Below are positions 21,527-32,395 of a stretch of DNA of 64,000 nt, one piece after another. The stretch's first letter is position 1; each line of letters opens with the position of its first letter. This DNA comes from Nymphaea colorata (lineage: Eukaryota; Streptophyta; Magnoliopsida; Nymphaeales; Nymphaeaceae), in NCBI RefSeq assembly GCF_008831285.2, contig NC_045143.1:23810302-23874301 (forward strand). The letters run 5' to 3'. The position numbers were made by a program, and so were the translations under genes. Under the pieces are notes generated by a model. That model made no database searches. It was not told the origin of the DNA and worked only from the letters and a program-made list of their open reading frames with translations.

Positions 21527-22998
21527 TCCCATATCAAGAGTTAGCAGCTTCCCTCTTAAGACAGTTCGAGGAATGTCAACTCTTACATGTCAAAAGAGAA
21601 TTTAACCCAATAGCAGATGGTTTAGCCAGTTTAGGCTCTACCATTGCCTTCAAACCTGGAGAATCTATCAGATCTTTTGAAGTTGGAAGACTCGAACAAC
21701 CATCTTTTGTCATACCAGAACAGGTGTTGCAAGCAGAAAGTAGAGAAACACCATGGTATCAGAACATCAAGGATTTTCTCCAAACTGGAACACTTCCACC
21801 AAAATGTCTCGAAAAGAGCAAAGAGTTTTGAGACACATGTCTTCAAGATATTTCATTCTAGCCGACATCCTATACAGAAGAGGATTCACACAGAATATGC
21901 TAGATGTCTCGATGCAAATGAGGCACTAGAAGTCATTCAAGAAGCCCATGAAGGAATTTGTGGGGACATGTAGGGTATCAGACCCTCGTCAAGCAGATAG
22001 TCAGAGCAGGGTACTATTGGCCCACAATGCAAAGAGACTGTCACCAATTTGTCAAGAAATGCATCAAATGTCAGTTGCATGCACCATCAATTCATGCTCC
22101 AGCAGCGTACCTTCATTCGGTCAGCTCACCATGGCCATTCTCCATGTGGGCCTTCGACGTAGTCGGTCCAATCAATCCACCTGCCTCAAATGGACACAGG
22201 TATTTTCTTGCAGCTACAGATTACTTCACCAAATGGGTGGAAGCGATCACTTTAAAAACAGTCGAAGGACAACACGTAGTGTCCTTCATTCATAAAAATC
22301 TTTTGTGTAGATTTGGCATCCCGCATGATATCGTTTCTGATAACGGTACTCATTTCAAAAATGAGAAAATGCGCAATCTTTGTCATAAACACAAAATACA
22401 ACATCACTTTTCTGCCCCATATTACCCTCAAGGTAATGGTCAGGCAGAAGCAACCAACAAGATTTTGATTCGTGTCTTAGAAAGGACAGTTGAAACAGGC
22501 CGAGATTGGCACGAGAAAATGCACAATGCACTTTGGGCATATCGAACCACAATTCGGACACCCACCAATGCTACACCAGCAGAATTAGTATATGGAACGG
22601 AAATTGTCCTTCCATTACATGTCCAAAAACCAGCAATGAAATTTGCTGCTCTCATTGAACTCCCAATTAACAAATACCAAAAAAAGAGACTTACTCAATT
22701 AGACCTCTTAGACGAGAAAAGACTACAAGCGGCAGAGCATGCCGAAGTCTATCGTAAGAGAGTCGCCCGACATTATGCCAAATCAGTCATTGAAAGAAAA
22801 TTTCAGGTAAATGATCTTGTTTTAAGATCCATAGTTCCACTCAGGAGTAGACCCAAAGGAAAATGGGCGCCGAACTGGGAAGGACCATATGTTGTCAAAG
22901 AGGTTCTACCTCACAATTCTTATCGACTGATTGATGCCGATGGGGTTGAAATCCCCGATCCAATTAATGCTTTGCATCTCAAAAAATTCTATACTTGA
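21523..22998 (+). pseudogene. integrase part of pol of element A, frameshifted at the start
   Basis: 21523-21831 encodes the end of the second RNase H and the linker. Frameshifts near 21820, 21890 and 21960 precede a long open stretch, 21958-22998. This contains an HHCC zinc-binding region (QRDCHQFVKKCIKCQLH), the catalytic core with FDVVGP, SDNGTHF and GQAEATNK giving the D, D and E residues, and a C-terminal region ending in PNWEGPYVVKEVLPHNSYRL. All three catalytic residues are present, unlike element B. There is no chromodomain, as expected for Tat. Because the upstream frame is broken, this would not be made as part of a full polyprotein. Confidence 0.88.
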
Positions 22999-24060
22999 AT
23001 TTGCAATTCAAAAAAAAAAAAAAAATTCAAAATAGTTGTGCTTTGATAAGCACGTTTGTAACAATTTTCAAACCAACTAAGGGGCATGGTATCCCTTAGG
23101 GAAAAGTTTCAAAAATGCATCAAAATTTTCAAACTCAACCCATGTCTTGAGACAATTGCAAGGGCATCGTCTTGAAATAGGCAAGAAATTTCACAGACAT
23201 TGAGGGACTTATGTATAGTAATTAATGTTGGTCCCGACAATCGGCATTTGTAAAGGTCTAGCATGAGATGCCATAAGAAAAAGTCTTGTCACCTAAAAGA
23301 CCTTGGCAAGATGCTAGAAAAAGCTATCAAGCGAAATGAGTTGAGCAATGAGCTCGGGGTGAGTGTAGTTGTTCCTCTGGTTCAAAGCTCAGCAGGCGCG
23401 GGTGGGCATATGACCTATGCTTACGCCGTGAAGCTAAAAAGCAATCCATGAACATTTTGCTTATATTAAGTCTCCTAAAGCCTTCTGAATTCGAGCAAGT
23501 AAGCCCGGGGAGTGTTTTACATTTGGTACCCTGAGGCCAACTGGTCTAGGAGTTACCGGCCCAAAGCTTGTTACAAGGGTTCAGAAGAAAGCCCGATAGA
23601 CTTGATATTACACAAAGCAAACTACACAATACCGCCAAAGCGGTGGAACTCCGTAGTAGCTTTTGGGGTGGTGAGGAATTTCTCCCAAGAGTGAAGGGTG
23701 GCTCAAAAAGAAAATCAAAATTCAAAAGCAAAAGAGAGTATGTGAAAAATTAAGTAAAAGAAGAGAAAAAGCACTTGCCAATGGTTTAGAAGGCATCGAA
23801 GGCAAATTTCTCAAAGCATCAAATGCAAAAACTTTCACAATTACAAAATTTTTCAACCAACATTAATTCCTCTACAAAGTCTCCAATGAGATGGAGAAAG
23901 ATCTTCTTATTTCAGGTCTATGCCTAGCATTTCCCCTCAAGGGAGGATGGTTCAACATCATTTGAAAAATGGATTTTCCAAACGATTTGCAAAAATTTGG
24001 TGCGTGAATCTTTGCTATTAAGCAAATTATTCAATTTGCTTAACAACAAAGAGGGGCATC
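22999..24060 (+). other. 3' untranslated region and PPT of element A
   Basis: About 1 kb between the integrase stop and the 3' LTR. The longest frame (23263-23451) has no recognisable domain. The polypurine tract AACAAAGAGGGGCATC lies at the end and primes plus-strand synthesis. Element B has the same tract with GTC in place of ATC. Confidence 0.65.
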
Positions 24061-27000
24061 TGTTAACACCCCAAATTTTTCCACATCAAAATTGAAGCAA
24101 TGTGAAAATTTCACAAAAGAATTGTGAAAATTTGCAATTTCAAAGCCAATTTCGAATCTAAAGAACAATTAGATTCAAATCGTGAATTTAACCCGATACA
24201 CGAATCCCAATGCAGGATTACGAGTCCAAATTCAATTGCAAATGTCATTTGAAATCCAAATCCAATTGCAAAATGCAAATTTTGACTTAGATCCAAGAAT
24301 TGGATCTAATTCAGTCTAAAATGCTACGTGGGACCCACGTGTGGGCCCCACCTAGCCCGTGTGGTCAAGAGCCCTCCCCAGGGGCCATGCCCCCTCCATG
24401 TCAAAAAAAAAATAATAAATAAATATTTTCTCTCAAATTAATTGAAGAAAAGTCATTTTCAAGAAGAAATAAAGGAGAAACCTAGGAAAAGAGAGACATT
24501 TATGTCTCTCTCTCTTCTTTAATCAGATCCTCCTTAAAGAAAAAAATCATTTCCAAGGAAGCAATTACTAGACTGGTCAAACTCACCTAACCTACTTAAT
24601 CCAAGTAGGTTTGACCCGGGTGCACTCAAATGTGGTGCCAATTCCAGCTAGGTTCGGTCACAATGGGCTCAACATAGTCAAAACGTAAGTCTGTCTCATG
24701 ATCCAATTAATGGACGAAAATAGACTTTGACCGAACCAAACCCACTTTGACTAAACTCAGTCAAAGTACAATTTAGCTCAATTAAGAGCTTTCTTGACCC
24801 AAATTTATCAAATTACCTCAAATAAAGTCAAACTACTTGCAAATGAGCTTTGACTTTGGTCAATTGGTCGAAATTGATCAATTTGGACAATTTTGCCCTT
24901 CTGCGGTCAACTTAAGATTAAAAAGCCTAAAATGGTTTATGAAAGGCAAATAAACATTTGAATTTGTCAAATGCTTGAATCAAATACCAAATTTAAATTG
25001 AATTTCTCAAGTGAAAGTTTGATTCAGTTGAAATCCATTTTCAATCAAGTTTTGGACGAAAATACCCTTTTCGAACCAAATTTGATAAAATTTTTAAATT
25101 TTATTAAAATTTAAATTTAATTATCATAATTCAATGGCATTTGGAGCTTAGTAACTAGGTTTTAACCTTATAAGCTCGATTTCAAACAAAAAAAAAATAA
25201 ATAGTATAAAATAAGGGCAAAACCCTGTGTAAGGGCATTTTCGTCCAAAATTTTGGTCAAAATGGTCACCTAGGTCTGAACCCAAGTTGACCAAACCTAG
25301 CCCAGCCCACCTAGCTCGTGGAAATGGGCTGAGAAATGGTCAATTAGAGCCTTTAAAGTCTATTTAACTCATTTTACAAGTCCCCAAGGTCTTAAGTAAG
25401 TTCCCAAGGTGAGTTAAGAAGGTGGTTGAACCCACCTCCTCCTCTATATAAACCTCCCCTTGGCCACTAAGGGGGAGGACGAAATTTTGGAGCATTCTAT
25501 CAAATTGCTGCAGCCAAGGAGCTAGGAGGGAGAAGCCAAGGAAGAGAGAAGAGGTTCGTCCAAGCCCCCTTCCCCTTTTTCTCCCATTCTCTTCTTCACT
25601 TTCTTCTATTCTCCCCATTGATTTTGCTAAGTTAGGGTGCTTAAGTGAACCCTTACTTAGGATTTTCGTGGTGAGAAGCCCTCTTTACCACTCCAAATTC
25701 CAGCAAGCAAGCTATTTCTTATTCTAGCTTTGCTAAGCTTGAATCCACGGTTGGATTCTTGCTTAGGATTGCTTGGGTTAGAAAACAAGTGAAGACGAAA
25801 GACAAACATCAAGACCGACCGCAAGGTAGGTGATCTTAACTCACTTCTCTTCTACTTTAGCTTATTGTTGATTTATTTTAATTCCAACAATTCGTGGGAG
25901 GGTTTATTTTCATTTGCTTACGGCTGGGAATGATGTCCAGCTAAGGGAAACCTACGCTTCAATGTACATGTTAATGCATAATGCATGCATATGTCGGTTT
26001 TTCTTAAATATGAACCCAAGTATCAAATTTCGAAATGGGCCCCAAGGCCACGTCCCTTTCAAAGGAACCAACTTAATACCATTTTGAACTCCCTACCATG
26101 AGAGAATCCCACGGTGAGAAAGTGATTTTGCTACATCACGTATGATGAAAATGCCTATAAGGGATGGATACGTTTTTATGAATGTGATCCACCCTTGCAT
26201 GGCGAAATGATGGACGAATAAGCTTGAGTATTGTTTTATTTTCTTTCTTATTCACAGTCATTTTGATTCATGTCTTTCAATTTAATTAATCAAGGGTAGT
26301 AGGGAAGATTTGAAACAAGTTCTCAATCTTCCTACATAAAAGAACCCAGCCATGAATCATCATGATTCATGAGTCATGCGGTCCCTTGATAAAATTTCAT
26401 TTTGAAAAGTAAGGTACGTATATGTATACATTGTTATATATGTACATATATGCATCCGATTTCTTGTCAAAAATTACATTCCTCCCTTAAAATCAGGTTG
26501 GAACATGTTTCCAAACCGGTCTTTAAGGAAATTGGCCATTTTTATTGATTTTTCTAGTGCAAGATTATAAATTACTTTCATTTCATTTTTACTTAATTTC
26601 AGCAAACCCATACGTAAGATGTATGTATGTTGTTGAAATCAGACCATGTTTTATAGGAATTGGTTTAAGAATATCAAAATTTACGTATTTGAAATACCAA
26701 CCATCCTAGAATCATCCAAAGGAGTTGATGATTTCATTACTACGAAATCTGGAATTTGAATAGATTTGAAAAACTCATTGTTTCTATCTAAGAAACAAGT
26801 CCTTATTGGAATCAATGTCCACAATTTTCAGCTATTTAAATCAACACAAGGTCTGATTTTTAGCTATTTTGAGACAAAAGTGGACGTCATCCATGTCTCC
26901 CATCCGTTTCAAAGATTGAACTTGACATCATTTATATATTTTCATCATTTTGATAATTTTATGTCAAGCCTCAAGCTTATGGACTACATCTCTAATTCAT

Positions 27001-27886
27001 GTGCTTAATCATATAATGAGCACATATAGAGAAAGTCCTACATTTTAATCAATCTTCATGTATAGATTGTATGACGTGCAATACGGACTTTGAGAGATTA
27101 TGAGGGAGTGAAGAATGTATGTTTCATATGAATGAATCTTGATGGATTATGAGAGAGAGAAGAATGAATGTTCCATATAGTTTCCATTCTCGTTTCATGC
27201 ATTCACTTTCACTCAAAATCAATGGCACCACATGCACATTCTCAAGAAATTAAGTGATTCAAATTTAAGTTGCAAAAAGTGACCAAGTCATATTGCAATG
27301 AGAATTTGTAAACTTCACTTAACTTCAAAAGAAAACACAAGCAATGCATTCATAATCTTTTGGCCAAAGTGCATTTGAAAAACAACATGTTTTCTAACAA
27401 TTTGGAACCTATGTTCTTTCAAAAGAATGAATTCTACAAATCACATGATTTGACAAAAGAAGAGTTCAAAATCAATTTTTATCATAAGATGATCATCATC
27501 ATCTAGAGTTCACAACAAAGAACTCAATTCCAAATCTTCAAAAATCCTCAAGAATTATGTGTTTCAAATAACACCAAAACAAAGGATTTTAAACCAACTT
27601 GAAAACCCCCAATATTCAAATTCATTTATTCAAAAAAATGAATTTCGGTTCTTGAATCCAAAACCTCAATGCATAAGCATATAGGACTTACATCAATAAC
27701 TCGTATATGATCCAAATGATCTTTAGTCCTTGGTCTAATTACCCCTGTTAAAGGCGGCAGGAACGGTTGGACCTCGTACCGACGAGCGGATCCCTTTCTC
27801 TTGAAAATTTTCTCAAAACCCCAATTTTAAAAGAATTTTGCTGACTCGCATTTCGACCTTCTTGAAAAGGGAGTGGGGTGCGAACA
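24061..27886 (+). repeat. 3' LTR of element A (3826 bp)
   Basis: It starts TGTTAACACC directly after the PPT and ends GTGCGAACA. TATATAAA is at 25445-25452. The next base, 27887, is homologous to position 48316 within the 3' LTR of element B. So A's right end sits inside a B-type LTR, yet A's left flank at 10910 is unrelated to that LTR. Confidence 0.95.
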
Positions 27887-29057
27887 CTCTTGCATGAGTC
27901 CAAGCTCCCCTCCGGTTCACATTAAACTTGAAGTTGGTAATTTTAAGTTATTCCTTGATTTCTAATCTTGTGAAGGTATGGATGTATATACATGTTATAT
28001 ACATCTATGCCAACATTATGACCCCCCATCTTTCTCTCTCTATGCTTTCACTTTCCATTTTATAAATTTTGATATGTGCATGAATACGTATGTACATATG
28101 CTCCATTTTTTCTCTTTCAAATATTTATTCCTCTTTTCAAGACAAATATCTTCTCTTATAAAATTTCTCATACCCATATATGCGTATGATATTTTTTTTC
28201 CTCTAACTCTTTCTCTTCGAATCAATACATCTTTTTCTCTTAAGCTTTCATATATGTGTATATGTGATGGTATGTATACATGTATGCATGTCTTTCTCTA
28301 TCTCTCTCTCTTTCTTTTCATAAGAGTGTTTTATCTCTTGTATTCTTTTTAACATTCTCCTCTCACGAACTTTCTATTTACCAACTTCAATAAGACCACA
28401 AACCAAGTAATGACCCAATATTGGAATCATGCTTGATGGTCTACAATCTCTATCCCTTTTTAAAAACTTTTCCTTCTTATATACAATAATTATAACAACG
28501 AAATCTTAGATGTATGTTGTGGTAGAAATGTTTTACATTCTTTCAATCGTATAAGGTAAATGCATCCATGCATTCTCACCCACTTTATTTCAATTATGAT
28601 CACAAGCACCTCTCCAAAAGAACTTAAGCAAGAAGGGATGAAGCTCTAGCTAGGTGGTAACCGAATTAGTGCAAAATCTCAAACCTACTTAAAGTCTTAA
28701 GAGAACATTAAAGTGATTTCAAAATGATTTCATAAGTTTTTCAAATGATATTTACTAGTTCCACTTTTTCCTCAAAACATTTCATATTTTCAAGCAATTC
28801 TTCAAGAACCTTTTCAAAAGTTTGAAACTTTAAACTTTCAGTATTTTCTACACCGCATATAGAATCAAAAAGATGTTTAAGTTAAAACGAAATGTATCAA
28901 TGATAAACATAGTCCTTAGGTTGATTACCCTCAGTAAAGGCACCGGGAACGGTTGATCCTCGTACCGACGTGCGAGTCCCTTTCTTTCCTCTTTCAAAAC
29001 AAAAACTTCATTTTCCTGGAGCACTCCAAAACCAATGAAAATTTTGAGATGCAAACA
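27887..29057 (+). repeat. truncated 5' LTR of element B
   Basis: Matches 48316-49515 of the 3' LTR and ends GCAAACA. The first part of the LTR (equivalent to 46231-48315) is absent because element A directly adjoins it. It lacks the 28-bp tandem duplication found at 48936-48991 in the 3' copy. Confidence 0.92.
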
Positions 29058-29059
29058 GA

Positions 29060-29078
29060 TGGCGACCGTGATGGGACC
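29060..29078 (+). promoter_or_regulatory. primer-binding site of element B
   Basis: TGGCGACCGTGATGGGACC two bases after the LTR end GCAAACA, equivalent to the site in element A. The primer tRNA was not determined. Confidence 0.65.
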
Positions 29079-29283
29079 TGTCATCGTTTGGCTATAATTG
29101 GAATTGATGCATTTTCACTAATTTGAACATCTTATATATTGCCAATGATAAAGCATGTCCCTTATTTTGGCATCGACCCCATTGACATTTCATTGCATTG
29201 TTTGGTGATTGTGATTGTTTTCTTACACATAGGACTAATTGAGGAGGATCAATCATGTTCACATATATCTATGATCACATACC

Positions 29284-29288
29284 ACCCT
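29284..29288 (+). repeat. target-site duplication of element C (left copy)
   Basis: ACCCT directly before the LTR, repeated at 37360-37364 directly after the right LTR. A perfect 5-bp duplication of the leader of element B marks the insertion. Confidence 0.92.
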
Positions 29289-32165
29289 TGTAACGCGCGG
29301 TGTTTGGGCGGAGCGGGTCGGGTCAGGGTCCAGACCCGGACCCTAGCCCCACGCGAGAGGAGCCCGACGCTGTCCCTCCTCCCTCGCATTCTCTTCTCCT
29401 TCGCTTTCCTCTTACCGTCTCTTCCTTACCCACGACCGGAGCTCAGGGAAGAAGGCGACGGCGGCGGCGGCGGTGACGGCGGCGGCGTTGAGGTGAACCC
29501 TGTCGTCCCCTGCCTCTTCCTCTCTTCTCTTTTCTTCTCCTTCCCGTTTTCTTTCCCTTCTCCCTCTCCCACCGTCTCTCGTCTCCCCTCTCCACCGAAC
29601 GACCCTCCCTCTCCCACTGTCTCTCGTCTCCCCTCTCCACCGAACGACTCTCCCTCTCCCACTGTCACTCGTCTCACTCTCCACCGTCTCTCTCTCTTCT
29701 CTCCCGTCCTCTCCCCTCACTGCCTTCTTTTCCCCTTTTGACCGAACCCTCTCCCCATTTTCTGCTCGTTTTCTATTTTTCTCCAATCAAGTACTTTCTC
29801 TCACTGATTTTCACTGTGCTATCACTGTTGGATCCGTTTTCAGCTTGGGGATTTGTCTTCCCCCTCGTAACAGCAATTAGAGAAGGCCTTGGTAGTGGCG
29901 GCATTGGAGGATTTTAGCCGTTTGGGGACCACTTGGACGCGTGAGGTGGCTGCCGGGAGGATTACAACAGTTTAGACCTTCAATCGGGGTGAGCAAGGCG
30001 AAATTGAACCTATTTTATGATTTATTTCTCTTTGGAACGCTCATAATTATTGGTTGAGCATGCTAGAGCTTTGAATTGATTATTTGGAACACATGTTAGT
30101 GATTTCGTTTTTGGGGAAAAGCTTGCGATTATGTTGGGAAGCGAAGATTCATATTTTGGATGATCATTTAAGCATGATAGATTAATTTTCGAAGCATTAG
30201 GGGAGACATGGTAGAGTTTGTGAGGTTGTGGGGAAGATTTAGGACCGTTTTAGTGAGCCTGTAGCACGCGTTTTTGTGAACGGGTGCATCTTGGAGTTAA
30301 ATAGGGATAACGTACATAAGTTGGAAGTATCTTTGGGGTAGACGCCTTGATTTAAGAAAAAGGGAATTTTGAGAAAGGCGTTAGTGATAGACGGATTGAT
30401 GGCTTTGAGTTTTGGCATCTATTGGCACGGCTAGGAGTGGGAAGTGACCCTATTGGAGAACTTGTGGGTCGACACTACCCGTCGACACCCTCTTGAGGCG
30501 ATGACGCGTGCCTCAATGACCTTGTTTTGTTTTTGTTTGAATTGTTGAGGTTTGTAGTAGGAATCTTATCTTGTGTTTGTGTCTGCAGGTTCACCGGGTA
30601 CGTCCCGTCGACCTTGAGTTACCGGATTCGAAGCTCGAGGCATTTTGAAGATTCTTGTGAACGCGCCACAGGTATGGCGACATTCCAGGCAAATCCCTGC
30701 CTGGGCAAGTGAATGAATGTGTGTTCCTAAGATCATGGGATCCTAGGATTTGTGATATGAATTGATTGAGTGTTCCGTGAATGAATATGTGTATACATGT
30801 ACATAAATTGGTATATGATATGAATTGTTTTGAAAGGCTTATAGTAATTGTTTTGATAATGTTACGCATTGTATGTGCATGCTAGAATTGATAACTGCAT
30901 AGGACAGCTACGAGCCCACCACAGATTGAGACTACTCTCTGTGGTTTGGCTAAGTTTTCAAAGATGTGATTGTTATGATGATGAATGTGAATGGTATGTT
31001 TATTGAATACTCATTGCCACGGGCAATGATGCAAATGTTTGCACAGTGGGTAGTTGTACCCATATTGTTATGACGGCTAGCCAAAACTGTTGTGGTTATG
31101 TGTAACCCTCGTGTGGAGGCAATTGGAGGTGTGGGTTCACTCGTGAAGTGAACCAACCTCAGGAGCTAGCCAGTTAAATGTGTTTGTGCAAGTATAAGTA
31201 TAAGAATGAAAGAATAAGAGATGAGAGGCCAGTGGGATGTGACTATGTATATGGGAGTTGTCCCACTTTCGCCACTGGTCTCGCCTGTTCAGAGCGCAGG
31301 CGGTGCAAGGCCCCAGGGTACTGTTGTGTGATGTGCTTGGAGCGTAGGCTCCCGCCTTCCCAACCTGGGTGTCTTAGGGAAGGCTGAGTATCTCTCCTTG
31401 GAATTCACACATCCATGGATGAGTGCTCTACCGCTGCAGCGGATAGATGGATCCATACTGTTCTGGGCCACCACGGGGGTTGTCTCTCGGCTGTGGGCCG
31501 CCCGCGGTGTGCACGTGCCTGTGTTTGCACCCACAGGAACTGTAAATTCACTGATAGTAATGAAACTGCAATGTATGTGATTGAAATATATAGGATTGTT
31601 GTGCATGTGACTGTTGTGCTTATGAATGCAAGTGACATGTTGATGATGCCTTGCATGTGATTGAAATTATGTTATTGTAGCCATTGAGTGGCGTCTGCAT
31701 GTCGTGTCTTGACACGACATAATGATAGATTGTTCTGATGTTTGTTTGTGTACTGAGCCCGACCTAAGAGGGCTTGGACTTTTCCTGGCTTGTTGCCATA
31801 CTGCGAAGGCTAAGCCTTCAGTTGTTTCTTTTTTTCAGGTTTTGGTGTACCCGGGGCAGCAGGCTGAGCAGATGGCTACACTCACGTCCTACTGGGGAGG
31901 TTTTGGGTTTTGTTTTGTTCTTGTAGTGCCGGCGCGTCGGGTTTTTGGTTTTACTGATGCCTTGTTTTTTATTAGGCATCGATGTTGTGATTTTGGGGCA
32001 TTTTTGTCAAATGTACAATTGAATTGAAATGCTATATAATGGAAAGCTTGCCCCATTGTTTTGAATTGTATGGCTCATTCCTTTTTGAACTATTGTGTAG
32101 TCACACCTCGATGTTGGATGTTAGAAAAAAAAATGTTTGAGTGTCAAAAAGGTCGGGGTGTGACA
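29289..32165 (+). repeat. 5' LTR of element C (2877 bp)
   Basis: Starts TGTAACGC and ends GTGTGACA. A 45-bp CT-rich tandem repeat begins at 29561 and recurs at 29606 and 29651. A GGC-rich run lies at about 29454-29490. Open frames inside (for example 29139-29741 and 29412-29786) are by-products of this low complexity and are not counted as genes. Confidence 0.95.
29561..29680 (+). repeat. 45-bp CT-rich tandem repeat in LTR C
   Basis: Units begin TCCCTCTCCCAC at 29561, 29606 and 29651, with the third unit partial. The same array is present in the 3' LTR from about 34756, so it predates this insertion. Confidence 0.8.
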
Positions 32166-32169
32166 GTTT

Positions 32170-32187
32170 TGGTATCAGAGCCATGGC
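32170..32187 (+). promoter_or_regulatory. primer-binding site of element C (initiator-Met tRNA type)
   Basis: TGGTATCAGAGCCATGG starts four bases after the LTR end. TGGTATCAGAGC is the standard complement of the 3' end of plant initiator methionine tRNA, used by many plant LTR retrotransposons. Confidence 0.92.
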
Positions 32188-32395
32188 AAACCCCACTATG
32201 GATGTGAGTTAAAGCCTATTTGTGAAGCCGTGTTGCCCAGGTACGCATTCATTTGATTAGATTGTTATTGTGGTTATGCTTTTTCACGTATAAGTACGTA
32301 ATGTGATCTATGTTTTGAACTTCGTGCTACGTTGTGATTTGATTTGTGAGATTAGTCATAGACTGGATTTGAGATTAAGGTTCTTGTTTGTACAG

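Larger units (their letters stand above)
10911..27886 (+). mobile_element. Element A: Ty3/gypsy LTR retrotransposon, Tat/Ogre-like, with extra PMD ORF
   Basis: A 17.0 kb element with LTRs 10911-14726 and 24061-27886, a PBS-like site at 14729 and a PPT ending at 24060. The internal order is structured leader, PMD ORF (15524-16735), gag-pro (16919-19487) and pol (19646-22998). RNase H is followed by a second, archaeal-type RNase H, a hallmark of the Tat lineage. gag-pol has many stops and frameshifts, so the copy is not autonomous. Left flank GTGGG and right flank CTCTT do not match, so there is no target-site duplication. The right end abuts mid-LTR sequence of element B. Confidence 0.9.

Noticed and set aside
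23263-23451. 62-aa frame after the integrase of element A
   Set aside because: No domain, no equivalent in element B; treated as 3' untranslated sequence.
29139-29786. Long Pro/Ser/Arg-rich frames in LTR C on both strands (also 34499-34981)
   Set aside because: They arise from CT-rich and GGC-rich low-complexity LTR sequence, are duplicated exactly with the LTR and have no domain.
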